NCBI GenBank assembly: GCA_035765045.1
Contig: DASTYI010000034.1
Coordinates: 19,967 to 83,966, forward strand
Length of the DNA: 64,000 bases
Source of the DNA: Iamia sp035765045
Lineage (GTDB): Bacteria; Actinomycetota; Acidimicrobiia; Acidimicrobiales; Iamiaceae
Direction: 5' to 3'
Positions 60,641 through 64,000 of the stretch are shown one piece after another. The position numbers were made by a program, and so were the translations under genes. The notes beneath the pieces are model-generated. The model was not told the origin of the DNA, did not search any database, and saw nothing but the letters and a program-made list of their open reading frames with translations. How positions within the stretch are numbered: position 1 is the first letter of the stretch; every line of letters starts with the position of its first letter.

Positions 60641-61818
60641 CGCAGGACGATCTCGGTCCAGCGCTCGGTCCAGGCGTCGCGGCCCTCCTCGATCTCGGCC
60701 GGGGTGAGGGTCAGCGGCTCGTCGATCGTGACGCTGTGGGCGGTGTACTCCTCGGGCAAGTCGGCCGTCTCGTTCACCGGGTCGACGAACATGTTGAGCG
60801 GGATGTCCTCCTGGAACGGGGGCGACAGGAGGAAGTCGACCAGCCGGGCCGCGGCCTCGGGCTCGTCGGTGCCGCGGAGGACGCCGGCCAGCTCGACCTG
60901 GCGGAAGCAGGCGTCGGGCACGACGCCGATGATCGCCTCGTCACGGGGCGGGTCGGAGTAGAGGACGTCGACGACCGGGCTCGACGCGTACGACGTCACG
61001 ATCGACCGCTCGGCGCTGCCCGCCCCGGAGCCGAAGCTGTCCTCGAAGGCCTCGGTCCAACCGGAGGTGACCTCGACGCCGTTCTCCCGCAGGTCCGCCC
61101 AGTAGTCCTCCCAGCCGTCGGCGCCGTACTCGGCGATGGTGGCGAGGAGGAATGCCAGGCCGGGCGACGACGTCTCGGGGTTCTCGGTGACGAAGGCGTC
61201 GGCGAAGGCCGGGTCGGTGAGGTCGTCGAGGCCCTGGGGGGCGTCGGCCGGGTCGGGGTAGGCCTCGACCGAGTAGTTGAGGCAGACGTCGCCCACGTCG
61301 ATCGGCGTGGCCAGGTGGTCGGTGGCGATCTCGTACTCGTCGGGCACGTCGGCCAGCGCCTCGGGGGCGTAGGGGACGAACAGCCCGGCGGCCGTGCCCC
61401 GGCACAGGAAGGTGGTGTCGATGCCGAACATCACGTCGGCCACGGGATCGCCGGCGGTGAGGATCGCCTGGCTGACCATGGCCCCGGCGTCGCCGGCCGA
61501 GACCAGCTCGACCTCGATGCCGGTCTCGGCGGTGAAGTCCTCGAACAGCCCGTCGGAGACGGCGAAGGAGTCGTGGGTGGCGAGGGTGACGGTGGTGCCG
61601 TCGAGGTCGGCGTCGGCCACCGCGGCGGGGTCGATCGGCTCGGGGAGCTCCTCGGGCCGGCAGGCGTCGCCATCGGGCGCGCTGGTGCCCGACTCGCCGA
61701 CGCCGGCCGGCTCGGGGTCGTCGGTGCAGGCGGTCACCCCCAGGAGCAGGGTGGCGGCCAGGCCGGCGGCCAGGGCGCGACGAACACGACGGGACGGGAC
61801 GACGGTGTGGTGGACCAC
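60637..61818 (-). CDS. thiB: Thiamine-binding lipoprotein of ABC transporter
   Basis: The GTG at 61818 has GGAGG 7 nt upstream within the riboswitch. The 393-residue product has a lipoprotein signal with lipobox GVTAC and the ThiB/TbpA block VTLATHDSFAVSDGLFEDF, EVELVSAGDAGAMVSQAIL and DVMFGIDTTFL. It captures thiamine or its phosphates outside the membrane and passes them to ThiP. The TPP riboswitch in front confirms the substrate class. Confidence 0.92.
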   Translation of the reverse strand: MVHHTVVPSRRVRRALAAGLAATLLLGVTACTDDPEPAGVGESGTSAPDGDACRPEELPEPIDPAAVADADLDGTTVTLATHDSFAVSDGLFEDFTAETGIEVELVSAGDAGAMVSQAILTAGDPVADVMFGIDTTFLCRGTAAGLFVPYAPEALADVPDEYEIATDHLATPIDVGDVCLNYSVEAYPDPADAPQGLDDLTDPAFADAFVTENPETSSPGLAFLLATIAEYGADGWEDYWADLRENGVEVTSGWTEAFEDSFGSGAGSAERSIVTSYASSPVVDVLYSDPPRDEAIIGVVPDACFRQVELAGVLRGTDEPEAAARLVDFLLSPPFQEDIPLNMFVDPVNETADLPEEYTAHSVTIDEPLTLTPAEIEEGRDAWTERWTEIVLR

Positions 61819-61820
61819 GT

Positions 61821-61910
61821 GATTTCCTCCGCTGGCATTGCCCAGGTCAGGTGTGCGGGTCGACGGCGGGTCCTGCCGTCCTCTCAGCCCGTGGCCACGA
61901 GCTCCCCGAT
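61821..61910 (-). promoter_or_regulatory. TPP (THI-box) riboswitch controlling thiB-thiP-thiQ
   Basis: On the minus strand the leader has the conserved THI elements: GGGGAGC at the 5' side, CTGAGAGG (61880-61887), then ACCTGACCTGGGCAATGCC and AGCGGAGGA, ending just before the start codon. The 3' strand of the P1 region contains the ribosome site GGAGG (61826-61830). Binding of TPP would therefore hide the ribosome site and stop translation when thiamine is plentiful. Confidence 0.93.
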
Positions 61911-61973
61911 CGGGTTGTGGCGCAGACCCTATCGCCGGGCGGCGGTCGCGCACGGACCGGTAGGTTCGCCGGC

Positions 61974-62780
61974 GTGGGCGCGCCTGATCCTCCGCTGGTC
62001 GACGTGGGGGCGTTCGACGCCATCGAGGGCACCGGGGCGGCCGAGGACTTCGTGACGTGGATGGCCCACCAGCGGCGGGGTGGCGCCGACGCCGCCGTCG
62101 CCGCCCTGGGCCTGACCGCCGGCGATCGGGTCCTCGACCTCGGCTGCGGGCCGGGCGCCGACCTCGTCGCCCTGGCCGAGCGGGTCGGTTCGGCGGGGAC
62201 GGCCGTCGGGCTCGACCGGGCCGAGGCCATGGCCCGGGCGGCGAGGGGCGCGGCGCCGGACGCCGCCGTCGTGGTCGGCGACGGCCAGGCCCTCCCCTTC
62301 CCGCCGGCGACCTTCGCCGGGGCGTGGACCCGGGCCGTGCTCGTCCACACCCCGAGCCCGGCGGCGACGATGGCCGAGCTGGCCCGGGTGCTGCGGCCCG
62401 GCGGCCACCTCGTCCTGTCCGAGCCCGACCACGGCTCGCACCTGGTGGCCACCGACGAGATCGACGTCTTCGAGCGGATCCGGGCCCACCGCCGGACCAC
62501 CTTCCGCCACCCGCTGGTGGGACGGGACCTGCCGGCGCTGGCGGTCGGCGCCGGGCTCGAGGTGGTCGGCCGCGGGCTCGGGCCGATCGAGCACCGCTCG
62601 CTGGCCACGGCCCGCGCCGCCGGCGGGCCCTTCGACCGGGCCGTCGAGGGGGCGGTGGCCGCCGGGGCGGTGAGCGCCGAGGAGGGCCGTCGCTACCTCG
62701 CCTCGCTCGAGGCGCGGGACGCGGCCGGGGCCTTCCTCTTCGCCGCCCTCACCGTCACGGTGGTCGCCCGGGCCCGCTGA
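61974..62780 (+). CDS. SAM-dependent class I methyltransferase
   Basis: The protein of about 268 residues has motif I VLDLGCGPGADLVALA, an acidic loop GLDRAEAM, and VVGDGQALPFP with FAGAWTRAVLVH, LARVLRPGGHLVLSEPDHGS. This is the UbiE/Ubie-like methyltransferase pattern, substrate unknown. The GTG at 61974 is the chosen start; the frame extends upstream through the divergent riboswitch region but without motifs. Confidence 0.75.
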   Translation: MGAPDPPLVDVGAFDAIEGTGAAEDFVTWMAHQRRGGADAAVAALGLTAGDRVLDLGCGPGADLVALAERVGSAGTAVGLDRAEAMARAARGAAPDAAVVVGDGQALPFPPATFAGAWTRAVLVHTPSPAATMAELARVLRPGGHLVLSEPDHGSHLVATDEIDVFERIRAHRRTTFRHPLVGRDLPALAVGAGLEVVGRGLGPIEHRSLATARAAGGPFDRAVEGAVAAGAVSAEEGRRYLASLEARDAAGAFLFAALTVTVVARAR

Positions 62781-62827
62781 CCAGGGCCGGGGCTTCGCTG
62801 TCGTACCCCCTCCGTAGGGTCGGGGCC

Positions 62828-63172
62828 ATGACCGACAGCACCCGCACCGCCGTCGAGACCTACTTCCGCACCTGGCGCGAGGGGGACTTCGCCGCCTTCC
62901 GCGCCAACCTCGCCGACGACGTCACCTTCAGCGGTCCCATGGCGACCGTCGCGGGGGCCGACGCCTGCGCCGCCGGCATCGAGGGGATGTCGCAGGCGCT
63001 CGACGACGTCGTCGTCACCAAGGTGTTCGTCGACGGTGACGACGCCACCACCTGGTTCACGCTCCACACGAAGGGGGGTGATGTCCTGCCCGTGGCCAAC
63101 TGGAGCCACGTCACGGACGGCAAGGTCGACCGCATCCAGGTCGCCTTCGACCCTCGGCCGATGCTCGCCTGA
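62828..63172 (+). CDS. SnoaL-like (NTF2-fold) protein
   Basis: The 114-residue protein has the pattern of SnoaL-like domains: VETYFRTWREGDFAAFRANL, LADDVTFSGPM, and a C-terminal strand set ending KVDRIQVAFDPRPML. Such cone-shaped proteins may be small isomerases or hydrolases; the substrate is unknown. It lies 47 bp after the methyltransferase gene. Confidence 0.7.
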   Translation: MTDSTRTAVETYFRTWREGDFAAFRANLADDVTFSGPMATVAGADACAAGIEGMSQALDDVVVTKVFVDGDDATTWFTLHTKGGDVLPVANWSHVTDGKVDRIQVAFDPRPMLA

Positions 63173-63193
63173 CCCGACCGGTACCCTCGGCCC

Positions 63194-63973
63194 ATGCCCG
63201 AGGACGACCGGCTGTACCACGTCGGGTTCGCCCCGTCGGACCTGCCCGAGGGGGCCACCATCGCCCTGCTGAGCGGGGACCCGGGCCGCTCCGAGCTGAT
63301 CGCCACCGAGCACCTGGCCGACGGGCGCGCCCTGGCCCGCAACCGCGGGCTCGACTGCTTCGTCGCCACCCTGCCCGGCGGGCGGCCCGTCGTCTGCGCC
63401 ACCAGCGGGATGGGGGCGCCGTCGATGAGCATCGTCGTCAACGAGCTGGTCCAGGCCGGGATCACGACGGTCATCCGCATCGGCACCAGCGGGTCGATCC
63501 AGGACCACGTCCGCACCGGCTCGGTGGTGATCGCCCACGCCGCGCTCACCAACCAGGGCGCGGCTGACGACATCGCCCCGCCCCGCTACCCGGCGGCGGC
63601 CGATCCGTTCCTGACCGTGGCCCTGGCCCGCGCCGCCGCCGACGCCGGCATCGACCACCACGTGGGCACGGTGGCCTCGGCCGACACCTTCTTCGAGGGC
63701 CAGGAGCGCTCGGCGTCCTCGGCCAACCCCCACCTGCTCCGGCGGGTGCGGGGGATGATCGACGAGTACGCCGCCCTCGGGGTCCTGTCGTTCGAGATGG
63801 AGGCCGGGACGCTGCTCAAGATGGGCGGCGTCTACCGGTTCGCGGCCGGGTGCGTGCTCGGGATCGTGGCCCAGCGCACCGAGGACGAGCGCCCCGACCT
63901 CACCGAGAAGGACGCCGCCGTCGACCGCGCCGTCCGCACCGCCATCGCCGCCGCCGACACCTGGTCCCCCTGA
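63194..63973 (+). CDS. udp: Uridine phosphorylase
   Basis: The 259-residue protein is a nucleoside phosphorylase of the PNP/Udp family: phosphate site ALLSGDPGRSELI, IRIGTSGSIQ, and the ribose/base site LSFEMEAGTLLKMG. The order and the FEMEA block favour uridine phosphorylase, which splits uridine to uracil and ribose-1-phosphate in pyrimidine salvage. It is complete within the window, ending 27 bp from the edge. Confidence 0.85.
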   Translation: MPEDDRLYHVGFAPSDLPEGATIALLSGDPGRSELIATEHLADGRALARNRGLDCFVATLPGGRPVVCATSGMGAPSMSIVVNELVQAGITTVIRIGTSGSIQDHVRTGSVVIAHAALTNQGAADDIAPPRYPAAADPFLTVALARAAADAGIDHHVGTVASADTFFEGQERSASSANPHLLRRVRGMIDEYAALGVLSFEMEAGTLLKMGGVYRFAAGCVLGIVAQRTEDERPDLTEKDAAVDRAVRTAIAAADTWSP

Positions 63974-64000
63974 GACCGGCGAACCGGCGATCAGATCCGA

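Overview
The window comes from a very GC-rich actinobacterium. Gene style suggests the class Acidimicrobiia (an Iamia-like lineage): 'GTG' starts are common, genes overlap by ATGA, GTGA or TGATG, several promoters look leaderless with a TANNNT box 6-7 nt before the start codon, and there are SARP/AfsR-type and SCO7613-type proteins. The taxon is an inference from style; I could not run a search.

Region 1 (1-12,400) is host DNA. A giant surface protein with DUF11 and SdrD/CnaB-like repeats runs off the left edge on the minus strand. Divergent from it is a regulator with two TetR-type halves. Next come a decayed aminoglycoside-phosphotransferase-like gene, an intact paralogue, and a GNAT acetyltransferase gene with a one-base frameshift. 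An AbiE-like toxin-antitoxin cassette follows, carrying an extra MNT nucleotidyltransferase gene and a perfect palindromic operator.

Region 2 (about 12,590-39,590) is a roughly 27-kb integrative element packed with defence genes, all on the minus strand. It lies between tRNA-Arg(ACG) with a tyrosine integrase at one end and an imperfect copy of the tRNA 3' half (33 of 36 bases) at the other. In transcription order it holds integrase, excisionase, a RelE-like/SF1 helicase fusion, an EcsC protein, a complete class 1 DISARM operon (drmD-drmMI-drmA-drmB-drmC), a GmrSD-type DUF262/DUF1524 protein, and a tight four-gene operon. That operon encodes an unrecognised coiled-coil protein, two different DUF2791-type P-loop ATPases and an Lhr/BrxHI-like helicase. 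It resembles the BrxD-BrxHI part of type 2 BREX and the ATPase-helicase part of Shango, but has no PglZ, PglX, PglW/Y or TerB gene. It is my best candidate for an undescribed system.

Region 3 (39,600-64,000) returns to host chromosome. It holds a large zinc-ribbon membrane protein, an acyl-ACP desaturase behind a leaderless promoter with a TetR-type operator, a lysozyme-like lipoprotein with a structured leader, two XRE regulators (one paired with an ImmA/IrrE peptidase), tRNA-Ser(GCT), a cupredoxin-like lipoprotein, a degenerate MBL-fold protein, a SARP-AAA regulator, a luciferase-like monooxygenase, a DMT exporter and an ECF sigma factor with a membrane partner. It continues with TrmB, a thiamine uptake operon thiB-thiP-thiQ under a TPP riboswitch, a methyltransferase, a SnoaL-like protein and uridine phosphorylase.

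No rRNA, CRISPR array, insertion sequence or replication origin was seen.
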